Positions 26,284 through 35,675 of a stretch of DNA of 40,874 bases are shown in pieces. The stretch covers positions 1 to 40,874 of the forward strand of contig CACEXK010000011.1 of the NCBI GenBank assembly GCA_902563505.1, in the 5' to 3' direction. The notes beneath the pieces were generated by a model, which was given only the letters and a program-made list of their open reading frames with translations, was not told the origin of the DNA and searched no databases. Position 1 is the first letter of the stretch, and each line of letters begins with the position of its first letter. Made by a program: the position numbers and the translations under genes. This stretch comes from an uncultured Alphaproteobacteria bacterium (lineage in GTDB: Bacteria > Pseudomonadota > Alphaproteobacteria > Methylaequorales > Methylaequoraceae).

Positions 26284-26560
26284 TTCAATAGAAGAGATTA
26301 GGGATGAAATCGACAAAATCGATTTAAAAATTTTAGAGTTAATTTCAGATAGGAAAGATTTAGTAACCGAAGTTGTTAAACTAAAAAAAAGAGATCAAAT
26401 AATAGACAAAAAAAGAATAGATTTCATATTAGAAAAATTAAGTTCAGAAGCAAAAAAAAAAGGCCTTCCCGAGAGTCTAGTTCAGGGGCTTTGGAATCAC
26501 ATGATAAAGGGATTTATAATGTATGAAGAGCAGATTTTTGATGAAATAAATAGAAAGTAG
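26270..26560 (+). CDS. Chorismate mutase, AroQ class
   Basis: A 96-residue all-helical protein of the AroQ/PchB type, converting chorismate to prephenate for phenylalanine and tyrosine synthesis. Active-site candidates are R11 (IRDEIDKID), R28 (SDRKDLV), K39 and R49. The C-terminal LWNHMIKGFIMYEE matches the alphaproteobacterial stand-alone mutases. An isochorismate-pyruvate lyase role is possible in this fold but has no contextual support. The gene overlaps gshA by 14 bases and is the last of the rsmE-gshA unit. It ends 5 bases from the convergent tldD stop. Confidence 0.85.
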   Translation: MKKFNSIEEIRDEIDKIDLKILELISDRKDLVTEVVKLKKRDQIIDKKRIDFILEKLSSEAKKKGLPESLVQGLWNHMIKGFIMYEEQIFDEINRK

Positions 26561-26565
26561 CTATT

Positions 26566-27966
26566 TTAAATAGTCCCACCAACAGTCAATTTTTTTATTT
26601 TTAGACTTGGTTGTCCAACACCAACTGGAACACTTTGACCTTCTTTGCCGCAAGTGCCGATTCCTTTGTCAAGTTCAAGATTATTAGCAACCATAGTTAC
26701 TTCTTTTAAAATTTCAGGTCCATTTCCTATGAGAGTTGCTCCTTTTAGTGGTTTGCCAATTTTTCCATTCACAATTTCATATGCTTCAGATGCACTAAAA
26801 ACAAATTTTCCTGATGTAATATCAACCTGTCCACCACTAAATTGAGTTGCGTAGACCCCTTTTTTAGTTGACTCAATTAATTCATCATGTTCGTATTTTC
26901 CTGATAGCATGTATGTATTTGTCATGCGTGGCATTGGAATATGAGAATAACTTTGTCTTCTCCCATTACCAGTTGGTTTTTGTTTCATGAGTCTTGCGTT
27001 GAGTCTATCCTGCATGAAACCTTTCAATTTGCCGTTTTCTATTAATACTGTGTTTTCGGAAGGAGTACCTTCGTCGTCTATTGTTATTGATCCTCTTTTT
27101 TCAGGTATAGTTCCATCATCGACAACTGTAATTTGTTCAGATGCAACTTTTTGTCCAATTAAATCATAGAAAGCGGATGTTTTCTTTCGATTGAAATCAC
27201 CCTCCAGTCCGTGTCCAACAGCCTCATGAAGAAGAATGCCAGGCCAACCAGGACCTAAAATTACTGTCTGTTCTCCTGCAGGTGCCTGCTTAGCTGTTAA
27301 TTTGATTTTAGCTTGTTCATAAGCATCGTCTACAGCACATTTCCAATTATTTTTCTTAAAAAATTTTTCATATGTGATTCTTCCTCCCATACCAAAAGAG
27401 CCTGTTTCGATTCTCCCATTTTTTTCAACTGAAACATTAACATTAAGTCTTACGAGCGGTCTTAAATCATTAAAAAATGTTCCGTTATATTTAGTGATTT
27501 CTACATTTTGAAAGTTTCCATTTAAGCTGATTGAAACTTGTTTCACTGAGTTATCTATTTTTCTTGCATAGTTGTTTATGTTTTTAAGTAGTGTAATCTT
27601 TTTATCCAGTGAAATCAGAGATATTGGATTAATCTTATCATACAAGACTTTGTTAGTTTTACTAAATCCGGTTTTTTGTGGAGTTTTTAAATTTGAACCT
27701 TTTTTTACTAACTTAATACCATTAATCAAAGTGTCTTGATTAATTACCGAGCTGTGAAAAAAATTGACTGAATCGCCAGAAACGGCTCTAATTCCAAATC
27801 CTCTGTCTTGGTCATAACTTGCATTTTTGATTTTATTATCATCAAAGGTTATATTCTCAGAAAAAACTTCTTCAACAAATAGTTCGCCATCGTCATAATT
27901 CTTTAACAGTTCATCAATTTTTGATGTAACAAGTTTTTCATTCCATTCTTTAGAAATTTTTTTCAT
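26566..27966 (-). CDS. tldD: Metalloprotease subunit TldD
   Basis: TldD is the catalytic chain of the TldD/TldE protease. The zinc motif HExxxH reads HEAVGH at residues 247-252. The following GLEGDFNRKKTSAF, PTGNGRRQSYSHIPMPRMTN and the C-terminal CGKEGQSVPVGVGQPSL are family signatures. The length (466) is close to that of the E. coli protein. The gene stands alone, convergent with chorismate mutase and divergent from coxB. Its partner pmbA lies about 3.6 kb to the left. The substrate in this organism is unknown. Confidence 0.95.
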   Translation of the reverse strand: MKKISKEWNEKLVTSKIDELLKNYDDGELFVEEVFSENITFDDNKIKNASYDQDRGFGIRAVSGDSVNFFHSSVINQDTLINGIKLVKKGSNLKTPQKTGFSKTNKVLYDKINPISLISLDKKITLLKNINNYARKIDNSVKQVSISLNGNFQNVEITKYNGTFFNDLRPLVRLNVNVSVEKNGRIETGSFGMGGRITYEKFFKKNNWKCAVDDAYEQAKIKLTAKQAPAGEQTVILGPGWPGILLHEAVGHGLEGDFNRKKTSAFYDLIGQKVASEQITVVDDGTIPEKRGSITIDDEGTPSENTVLIENGKLKGFMQDRLNARLMKQKPTGNGRRQSYSHIPMPRMTNTYMLSGKYEHDELIESTKKGVYATQFSGGQVDITSGKFVFSASEAYEIVNGKIGKPLKGATLIGNGPEILKEVTMVANNLELDKGIGTCGKEGQSVPVGVGQPSLKIKKLTVGGTI

Positions 27967-28014
27967 AAATTTTCATTTAATCCTTCGTAAAATAATTAAC
28001 AGTTAAGAACTTGG

Positions 28015-28043
28015 TTGTAAATAATTACTCACTAGTTTATAAT
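28015..28043 (+). promoter_or_regulatory. Putative sigma-70 promoter of the cox operon
   Basis: TTGTAA at 28015-28020 and a perfect TATAAT at 28038-28043 are separated by 17 bases, the optimal spacing. Transcription would begin near 28050, leaving about 90 bases of leader before coxB. The surrounding tldD-coxB gap (27967-28139, 173 bases) is the longest in the window and shows no other recognisable element. AT richness raises the chance-match rate. Confidence 0.5.
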
Positions 28044-28139
28044 CTATAAGCAAAAATTATTACTGGGTTTAAAAAAAATTATAATTGTTTTTTAATTTAT
28101 CGCCACTATATTAATTTAAGTAAAAAGAATATAAAAACA

Positions 28140-28967
28140 ATGACAAAAATAAATATATTCCTGACTTTTATTTTTTCTCTGGTTGTTTCATCTAACCAGG
28201 CCTTCGCAAACCCTAAGGGGCAACCTTATGAATGGCAAATAGGTTTTCAAGAAGCGGCTTCTCCTCTAATGCAAGAGCTAATAAATCTTCATGACTTAGT
28301 TTTTTGGATAATTACAGTCATAACTCTTTTTGTTTTCTTTTTGATGGCCTATGTTTGTTTCAAATTTAGCGCAAAAAGAAACAAAGAGCCATCTCAAACA
28401 ACCCATCATTCTCTTCTAGAGGTTGCATGGACAGTTATCCCTTGCTTAATATTAATTGTTATGGCTATACCTTCATTTAAACTTTTATACAAACAGAATG
28501 ACCTCAGCAATATCGACATGACAATTAAAGCTACCGGTTACACTTGGCTTTGGGGATACGAGTACCCAGACCATGATAACATCACATTTGACGCAGTCAT
28601 GCTACAAGATGATGAACTAGAAGAAGGGCAACCTCGATTGCTATCAACAGACAATCACTTGGTTTTGCCAGTTGGAAAAAATATAAAAGTTCAAATCACA
28701 TCTGATCCAAGTGGCGTTATCCATTCATGGGCAGTTCCTGCTCTAGGTGTTAAAACCGATGCAGTTCCTGGAAGATTAAATGAAACTTATATCAGAATAG
28801 ATGAACCAGGCATGTATTACGGACAGTGTTCAGAACTTTGCGGTCCTGGTCATGGTTTTATGCCTATAACCATAAAAGCTGTGTCCGCTGATGAGTTTGC
28901 AGCTTGGGTTGAAACAGCTAAAGAAGAATTTGCATCAAATAAAGAAGATCTTATAGTTCAAAAATAG
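28140..28967 (+). CDS. coxB: Cytochrome c oxidase subunit II
   Basis: Subunit II accepts electrons from cytochrome c through its CuA centre. A signal peptide (about residues 1-23, ending AFA) and two membrane helices (about 52-76 and 92-112) precede the periplasmic cupredoxin domain. CuA ligands are complete: H195, C230, C234, H238 and M241, in IHSW and CSELCGPGHGFM. The aromatic YTWLWGYEYP segment is the electron-entry region. No heme c motif (CxxCH) is present, so it is a plain aa3 type. First gene of the operon. Confidence 0.97.
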   Translation: MTKINIFLTFIFSLVVSSNQAFANPKGQPYEWQIGFQEAASPLMQELINLHDLVFWIITVITLFVFFLMAYVCFKFSAKRNKEPSQTTHHSLLEVAWTVIPCLILIVMAIPSFKLLYKQNDLSNIDMTIKATGYTWLWGYEYPDHDNITFDAVMLQDDELEEGQPRLLSTDNHLVLPVGKNIKVQITSDPSGVIHSWAVPALGVKTDAVPGRLNETYIRIDEPGMYYGQCSELCGPGHGFMPITIKAVSADEFAAWVETAKEEFASNKEDLIVQK

Positions 28968-30545
<1,578 letters not shown>

Positions 30546-30578
30546 GATTACTTAAACTTTTTTTGGGGGGTTAGATTA

Positions 30579-31490
30579 GTGAAGTTAAATTCTATTAATG
30601 ATCAAATAAGATTTGTCAAACAACAAAGTTCTGTAGATGATTATCTTGCACTTTTAAAACCCAGGGTGATGGCACTAGCTATATTCACATCATTGTGTGG
30701 TATGATTTTATCTCCGTTTGAGTTACACCCCTTTCTTTTCTTTCTATCGATTTTTTGTATTTCTCTGGGGGCAGGTGCATCAGGTGCTATAAACATGTGG
30801 TTTGATAGAGATATTGATAAACTCATGGAAAGAACTAAAAAAAGACCAATTCCTGATGGCAAAATTTCTCCAGCTGACGCGCTTGGTTTTGGTGTAATAC
30901 TCTCTCTGATATCCATTATAACCCTTGGTTTGTCAGTCAACTACTTTGCGGCATTTTTGTTAGGATTCTCAATACTTTTTTATATTTTCATCTACACAAT
31001 TTGGTTAAAAAGAAAAACACCACAGAATATTGTAATTGGAGGAGCAGCAGGTGCATTTCCACCGATGATTGGGTGGGCATGTGCAGCAGGAGAAATTTCT
31101 TTATTCCCAATTTTTTTATTTTTAATAATTTTTATTTGGACCCCTCCACATTTTTGGGCCCTTGCTCTATACAAAGATACAGAATATTCCAAGGCAAATG
31201 TTCCCATGATGCCTGTTGTTCGTGGGCAAAGATTTACTAAAAACCAAATTTTTATTTACTCGATATTACTTTCTATATGTTCTATTTTACCTTATATTTC
31301 TAATTATGCTGGAGAACTTTATTTATTTTCTGCAATATTTCTAAATATATACTTTTGTTATCTAGCCTATAAAATTTTAAAATCAAGTGACGATTCAAAG
31401 ACTTTCTTCGCCCCAAAATTATTTAAATTTTCAATTTTATACTTGTATTTAATCTTTTCCATTTTAGTAATAGACTCATATATTTTATAA
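30579..31490 (+). CDS. ctaB: Protoheme IX farnesyltransferase (heme O synthase)
   Basis: CtaB adds a farnesyl group to heme b, giving heme O, the precursor of the heme a used by CoxA. It is a UbiA-superfamily membrane protein with Asp-rich NMWFDRDIDKLMERT and KRPIPDG. Further heme O synthase motifs are WTPPHFWALAL and YSKANVPMMPVVRG. The start is GTG at 30579, preceded by GGGGGG (30565-30570) at ribosome-binding distance. It follows coxA by 33 bases. heme A synthase (ctaA) is not in the window. Confidence 0.96.
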   Translation: MKLNSINDQIRFVKQQSSVDDYLALLKPRVMALAIFTSLCGMILSPFELHPFLFFLSIFCISLGAGASGAINMWFDRDIDKLMERTKKRPIPDGKISPADALGFGVILSLISIITLGLSVNYFAAFLLGFSILFYIFIYTIWLKRKTPQNIVIGGAAGAFPPMIGWACAAGEISLFPIFLFLIIFIWTPPHFWALALYKDTEYSKANVPMMPVVRGQRFTKNQIFIYSILLSICSILPYISNYAGELYLFSAIFLNIYFCYLAYKILKSSDDSKTFFAPKLFKFSILYLYLIFSILVIDSYIL

Positions 31491-31491
31491 G

Positions 31492-31587
31492 ATGGATAAT
31501 AAAAAAAGAAAAAAAAATATCGCTTTGGGGTTAGCATTATTTCTTTTAGTAATTATATTTTATATTGTAACAATTATTAAATTTTAA
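31492..31587 (+). CDS. CoxF-like small membrane protein (31 residues)
   Basis: A short open reading frame fills the space between ctaB and ctaG, starting 1 base after one stop and ending 1 base before the next start. It encodes a basic N-terminus (DNKKRKKNIALG) and one hydrophobic helix (about residues 11-29) ending VTIIKF. The RNIALGLxL...FYxxTIxK pattern resembles the small CoxF proteins found at this place in other alphaproteobacterial cox operons, where they are usually longer. The role is unproven; it may assist Cox11 or heme delivery. Its perfect fit in the operon argues that it is real. Confidence 0.78.
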   Translation: MDNKKRKKNIALGLALFLLVIIFYIVTIIKF

Positions 31588-31588
31588 G

Positions 31589-32113
31589 ATGTATCGAAAA
31601 AATATCAAGTTTCAGGCTTTACTGTTAAGTGCTTTCGTTTTATTTATGTTAATGATGAGTTACGCAGCAGTTCCGCTTTATAAACTTTTTTGTCAGGTAA
31701 CAGGTTATGGGGGAACACCGTCTATAAAAGAAATAAACCCCTCGGAGGTTGTTATTGGTGAGATTAATATAAGGTTTGATTCTTCAAGTGAGAGAAACTC
31801 ATCGGTTTATTTTGAACCTATAAAGAATACAATGAAAGTTAATATTGGTGAAAATAGCTTAGCTTTTTACAAGGCGAAAAATAAGACAGATCAAACAATA
31901 AATACGATGTCGGTTTTCAATGTCACACCTTTGCAGGCTGGAAAATATTTCAATAAAATTGAATGCTTCTGCTTTGAAGAGCAGACACTCAACCCCAGAG
32001 AAGAGGTGGAAATGCCTGTGACCTTTTTCATTGACCCATCAATAAAAAATGATAAATTTATAAAAGATTTGAGAGAGATTACTTTATCTTATACAATGTT
32101 TATCAAAGAATGA
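31589..32113 (+). CDS. ctaG: Cytochrome c oxidase assembly protein Cox11
   Basis: Cox11/CtaG delivers copper to the CuB site of subunit I. One N-terminal membrane anchor (about residues 8-30) leads into a periplasmic immunoglobulin-like domain. The copper-binding cysteines are C126 and C128 in ECFCFEEQ, with the conserved C35 in YKLFCQVTGYGGT. The length (174) is slightly short but complete. It starts 1 base after the CoxF-like stop and ends 3 bases before coxC. Confidence 0.96.
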   Translation: MYRKNIKFQALLLSAFVLFMLMMSYAAVPLYKLFCQVTGYGGTPSIKEINPSEVVIGEINIRFDSSSERNSSVYFEPIKNTMKVNIGENSLAFYKAKNKTDQTINTMSVFNVTPLQAGKYFNKIECFCFEEQTLNPREEVEMPVTFFIDPSIKNDKFIKDLREITLSYTMFIKE

Positions 32114-32116
32114 TCT

Positions 32117-32938
32117 ATGAGTGAGAACCAAAAACACCCCTACCATTTAGTTGATCCAAGTCCTTGGCCTTTAGTTACAGGAATTTCGATGTTGATGGTT
32201 GCTATAGGATTTATACAATTTCTTCATTATGAAAAATCATTGCTTTTCTCCATCGGAGGGGCTGCAACACTAATCACTTCATATTTATGGTGGAGAGATG
32301 TAGTTAAAGAGTCTGAGAGTGGTAAATTTCATAATCAAGTTGTCCAAATAGGCTTAAGGTATGGAATGATTCTATTCATAATGTCTGAAGTTATGTTTTT
32401 TTCAGCTTGGTTTTGGGCATTTTTCGATGTTGCATTTTATCCAGGTTCTGAAAGCCCAGAGCTAATTGGAAGACAGGATGCCCTTGGTGGTGTTTTTCCT
32501 CCAGAGGAAGTTGAGCTAATTCCACCATTTGGGATTCCATTACTAAATACTTTTATATTGCTAGCGTCTGGTGGTACTGTGACTTGGGCACACCATGCGC
32601 TTAGAGAAAATGATAGAAAAAACTTTTTACTCTTTCTTTTTCTTACAATAGTTTTAGGTGTAGTTTTTACAGGATTTCAAGCCTATGAATACCAGCATGC
32701 AACTTTTACAATTGAAGATGGAATATATCCTTCTACATTTTATATGGCAACAGGTTTCCATGGTGTACATGTGATAATTGGAACAATTTTCCTAATAGTT
32801 TGTTTCTTTAGAGGATTAAAAGGCCAACTAAAACCAAAGAAGCATCTAGGCTTTGAATTTGCAGCATGGTATTGGCATTTCGTGGATGTTGTCTGGCTTT
32901 TCCTATTTACATTTATTTACTGGTGGGCTTCTGTATAG
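32117..32938 (+). CDS. coxC: Cytochrome c oxidase subunit III
   Basis: The seven-helix subunit that stabilises the oxidase and supports proton uptake. It starts with KHPYHLVDPSPWPL, typical of alphaproteobacterial and mitochondrial COX3. FRGLKGQL and FAAWYWHFVDVVWLFLF near the C-terminus and SEVMFFSAWFWAFF are invariant regions. It has 273 residues. It follows ctaG by 3 bases and precedes surf1 by 6. Confidence 0.97.
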   Translation: MSENQKHPYHLVDPSPWPLVTGISMLMVAIGFIQFLHYEKSLLFSIGGAATLITSYLWWRDVVKESESGKFHNQVVQIGLRYGMILFIMSEVMFFSAWFWAFFDVAFYPGSESPELIGRQDALGGVFPPEEVELIPPFGIPLLNTFILLASGGTVTWAHHALRENDRKNFLLFLFLTIVLGVVFTGFQAYEYQHATFTIEDGIYPSTFYMATGFHGVHVIIGTIFLIVCFFRGLKGQLKPKKHLGFEFAAWYWHFVDVVWLFLFTFIYWWASV

Positions 32939-32944
32939 CCAATA

Positions 32945-33667
32945 ATGAAATTTAATTTTAATCACCAGCGGTTCGAATTTACTTTACCTAAAATAATACC
33001 GCTTATTTCCTTTTTAATTGCTCTAGCTATTCTTTTAGGATTGACATCATGGCAATTAAAAAGATTGGTCTGGAAAAATAATCTTATAAATGAAAGAATA
33101 AATAAATATGAATCAGAACCTAGTGATCTTGATAAGATAATAGCACCGCAGGATGAAGAATTTAGAAAAGTTTTAGTTAAAGGAAAATTAATAAATGATT
33201 TTGAGCTATTTATGCCCGCATTAAGTAAACGAGGAAATAATGGTTATCATATCTTGGTTCCTCTTAAAACAAGTTCAGGAAAAAACATTATTTTTGATAC
33301 AGGATGGGTTCCATTAGCGATGAAAGAAATCGAAAATAGAAAAAATAATATAAACTTTAATGAGGGGGAATTTAAGGCAGTAATAAGGTTACCGGGTAGA
33401 AAGGGCTACTTTCAACCTGATAATGATCCGAAGGGAAACTTTTGGTTTTTTATTCAGCCAAAGTTGATGGAAAAAACATTAGAGATCAAGTTGGAAGAAA
33501 ATTTTTATTTGGAAGCTGTTGATAATGGGCCTAATGGTTTTCCCCTTGGCAATCAAACAAGGATCTATTTAAGAAACAATCATTTACAGTATGCTATAAC
33601 ATGGTTTCTCATAGCACTCGGACTTGTAGGAGTTTTCTTCTTTGCAAATATAAAAAAAATTAAATAA
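32945..33667 (+). CDS. SURF1 family cytochrome oxidase assembly protein
   Basis: Surf1 helps insert heme a into subunit I. The topology is two membrane helices at the ends (about residues 15-35 and 215-235) around a periplasmic domain. TSWQLKRLVWKNNLI, the VLVKGKL block, GWVP and the C-terminal RNNHLQYAITWFLIALGL are family features. It is 240 residues long. The stop and the thrC start share one base (TAATG). In Alphaproteobacteria this gene usually follows coxC. Confidence 0.93.
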   Translation: MKFNFNHQRFEFTLPKIIPLISFLIALAILLGLTSWQLKRLVWKNNLINERINKYESEPSDLDKIIAPQDEEFRKVLVKGKLINDFELFMPALSKRGNNGYHILVPLKTSSGKNIIFDTGWVPLAMKEIENRKNNINFNEGEFKAVIRLPGRKGYFQPDNDPKGNFWFFIQPKLMEKTLEIKLEENFYLEAVDNGPNGFPLGNQTRIYLRNNHLQYAITWFLIALGLVGVFFFANIKKIK

Positions 33668-35052
33668 TGAAATATTCATCAACAAGAGGGAAAGACAACA
33701 ATTTAAATTTTGTAGATGTTTTGCTCAATGGTTTGGCAAAAGATGGTGGTTTGTATGTTCCCAATAAAATTCCAAAATATAGTAAGAAACAACTAAATGA
33801 ACTAAAAAAATTAGATTATACCCAGTTAGCCTATGAATTAACTTTTCCTTTTGTCCGATCAGATGAAATTACTAGTGATTCATACATGTCTATTTGCAGA
33901 AAAACCTATGACGATTCCTTTGGTAAAGAAATAATCTCAATTGATAAATTGAATGAAAATGAACACATACTCAATTTATTTCATGGACCAACTTTTGCAT
34001 TTAAAGATTATGCTCTTCAATTACTTGGAAATTTATACGAATTTGTTCTAAAAAAAAAAAAAATTAATTTAACAATTATAGGTGCAACATCTGGTGATAC
34101 TGGTTCAGCAGCCATTAATGGCTGTTCAAAATCAAATAATATAAAAATGTTTATTCTATTTCCTAAAGGAAAAGTAAGTGAGGTTCAAAGAAAACAAATG
34201 ACTACATTTGGGAAAGATAATGTAATTAATGTGGAAGTTGATGGCAATTTTGATGACTGTCAAAAGTTAGTTAAAGATTTTTTTAAATTGAATATAAAAA
34301 AAAGGAAATACAATTTGGCAGCAGTAAATTCGATAAATTGGGTAAGAATTCTTGGACAAATAGTTTATTATTTTTGGTCATTTTTTAGAATACAAAAAAA
34401 ATTAGACCCTTTAAGTTTTGTTGTTCCAACAGGAAACTTTGGAAACGCATATGCAGGGTTCTTTTCTAAATTGATGGGTTTGCCAATTAGAAAAATTATA
34501 ATTGGATCAAATAAAAATGATATTCTGACCCGCTTCTTTTCTTCAGGAGGTATGGAAAAGAAAATTATTAAAAAATCCTTCAGTCCAAGTATGGATATTC
34601 AGGTATCAAGTAATTTTGAAAGATTATTGCATCATTTTAAAAACGATACGAATGAGGTAAATAGATTTTTTAACGACCTCGACAATTTAGGGTTTTTCAA
34701 AGTTCAAAAAGAAACACTTCAAAAAATGTTACATACTTTTCAGGCAGGAAGATTAAATGATGATGATACGGTGCTTTCAATTAAGTCAATTTTTAATATT
34801 TATAATATTATTATTGATCCACACACAGCAGTTGGTTGTTCGGTTGGAAAAACTTTACTTAAAGAATCAGAAAAAAGAATTTATTTGTCTACAGCTCATT
34901 ATGGAAAATTCTTAGATACTGTTAGAAAAGCCATAAATATAAATATTCAGCTTCCTGGTCAATTATCAAAGATAATGAAAAAAAAAGAAAAGTTTGAGAT
35001 AATCGGAAATAGTTTAATTGAGTTGGAAAGACTTGTTGATTTAAAAACCTGA
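33667..35052 (+). CDS. thrC: Threonine synthase
   Basis: ThrC converts phosphohomoserine to threonine with pyridoxal phosphate. The PLP lysine is K113 in FHGPTFAFKDYAL. GATSGDTGSAAI is the phosphate-binding loop and VVPTGNFGNAYAG a further cofactor segment. It belongs to the longer fungal/proteobacterial class (461 residues). The gene contains the window's longest homopolymer, 14 A at 34050-34063, coding for four lysines. Its position after surf1 is conserved in the class. Homoserine kinase, the preceding enzyme, is at 38547-39509. Confidence 0.96.
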   Translation: MKYSSTRGKDNNLNFVDVLLNGLAKDGGLYVPNKIPKYSKKQLNELKKLDYTQLAYELTFPFVRSDEITSDSYMSICRKTYDDSFGKEIISIDKLNENEHILNLFHGPTFAFKDYALQLLGNLYEFVLKKKKINLTIIGATSGDTGSAAINGCSKSNNIKMFILFPKGKVSEVQRKQMTTFGKDNVINVEVDGNFDDCQKLVKDFFKLNIKKRKYNLAAVNSINWVRILGQIVYYFWSFFRIQKKLDPLSFVVPTGNFGNAYAGFFSKLMGLPIRKIIIGSNKNDILTRFFSSGGMEKKIIKKSFSPSMDIQVSSNFERLLHHFKNDTNEVNRFFNDLDNLGFFKVQKETLQKMLHTFQAGRLNDDDTVLSIKSIFNIYNIIIDPHTAVGCSVGKTLLKESEKRIYLSTAHYGKFLDTVRKAININIQLPGQLSKIMKKKEKFEIIGNSLIELERLVDLKT

Positions 35053-35054
35053 TT

Positions 35055-35621
35055 CTATGCATTTCCTGAAATACTAGAAAACTTAGTAAAATCAATCCCC
35101 GTTTTTTTTATAGCATTTGCCCATTTTTTTTCACTTTCAGTTTCAAATAACAAGTCTAATTCTTCATTTAAATTTATCCAGCTATTTTTTTTGATCTCAT
35201 CTTCTAGTTGTCCTGGTCCCCAACCAGAGTAACCCAGCGATATAAAAAATTTTTTTGGTCCTTTGTTTTGGGCTATATCAGTTAAAATATTTGTTGAGCA
35301 AGTAAGTTTTACATTTTTAGAAACTTTTACCGTACTACTACTCTTATAATCACTAGAGTGAAGGATAAAACCATTATTTTGATTGAGTGGTCCACCAATG
35401 TGAAAAGAAAAATTCATATCAAGATTTTTATTAATATTATCTATTTTTAGTTTTTTAAATAGATCTATACCTTTAATATTCATAATTTTATAATTAAGAA
35501 CAATTCCAACTGCTCCATCTTTATTATGATGTGTTATATATATTATGCTCTTTGAAAAAAAAAGATCATTTAGTTGTGGAAGTGCGCAAATTATATTTCC
35601 CTTTAAATATGAATGTTTCAT
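35055..35621 (-). CDS. yqgE: UPF0301 protein YqgE/AlgH
   Basis: A conserved protein of unknown biochemical role. The family pattern is clear: SYLKGNIICALPQLND, SIIYITHHNKDGAVGIVLN, HIGGPLNQNNGFILHSSD and SLGYSGWGPGQLEDE. AlgH in Pseudomonas was linked to alginate control, but that cannot be transferred here. ATG 35621 is chosen because it gives the family-like start MKHSYLKG. ATG 35660 would add 13 residues and leave only 15 bases to the divergent dsbD. The stop lies 2 bases from the thrC stop. Confidence 0.92.
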   Translation of the reverse strand: MKHSYLKGNIICALPQLNDLFFSKSIIYITHHNKDGAVGIVLNYKIMNIKGIDLFKKLKIDNINKNLDMNFSFHIGGPLNQNNGFILHSSDYKSSSTVKVSKNVKLTCSTNILTDIAQNKGPKKFFISLGYSGWGPGQLEDEIKKNSWINLNEELDLLFETESEKKWANAIKKTGIDFTKFSSISGNA

Positions 35622-35675
35622 AGTTAAATTATTACAAATTATTATTTGATATTCAAACATAAGATTTATTACTTT

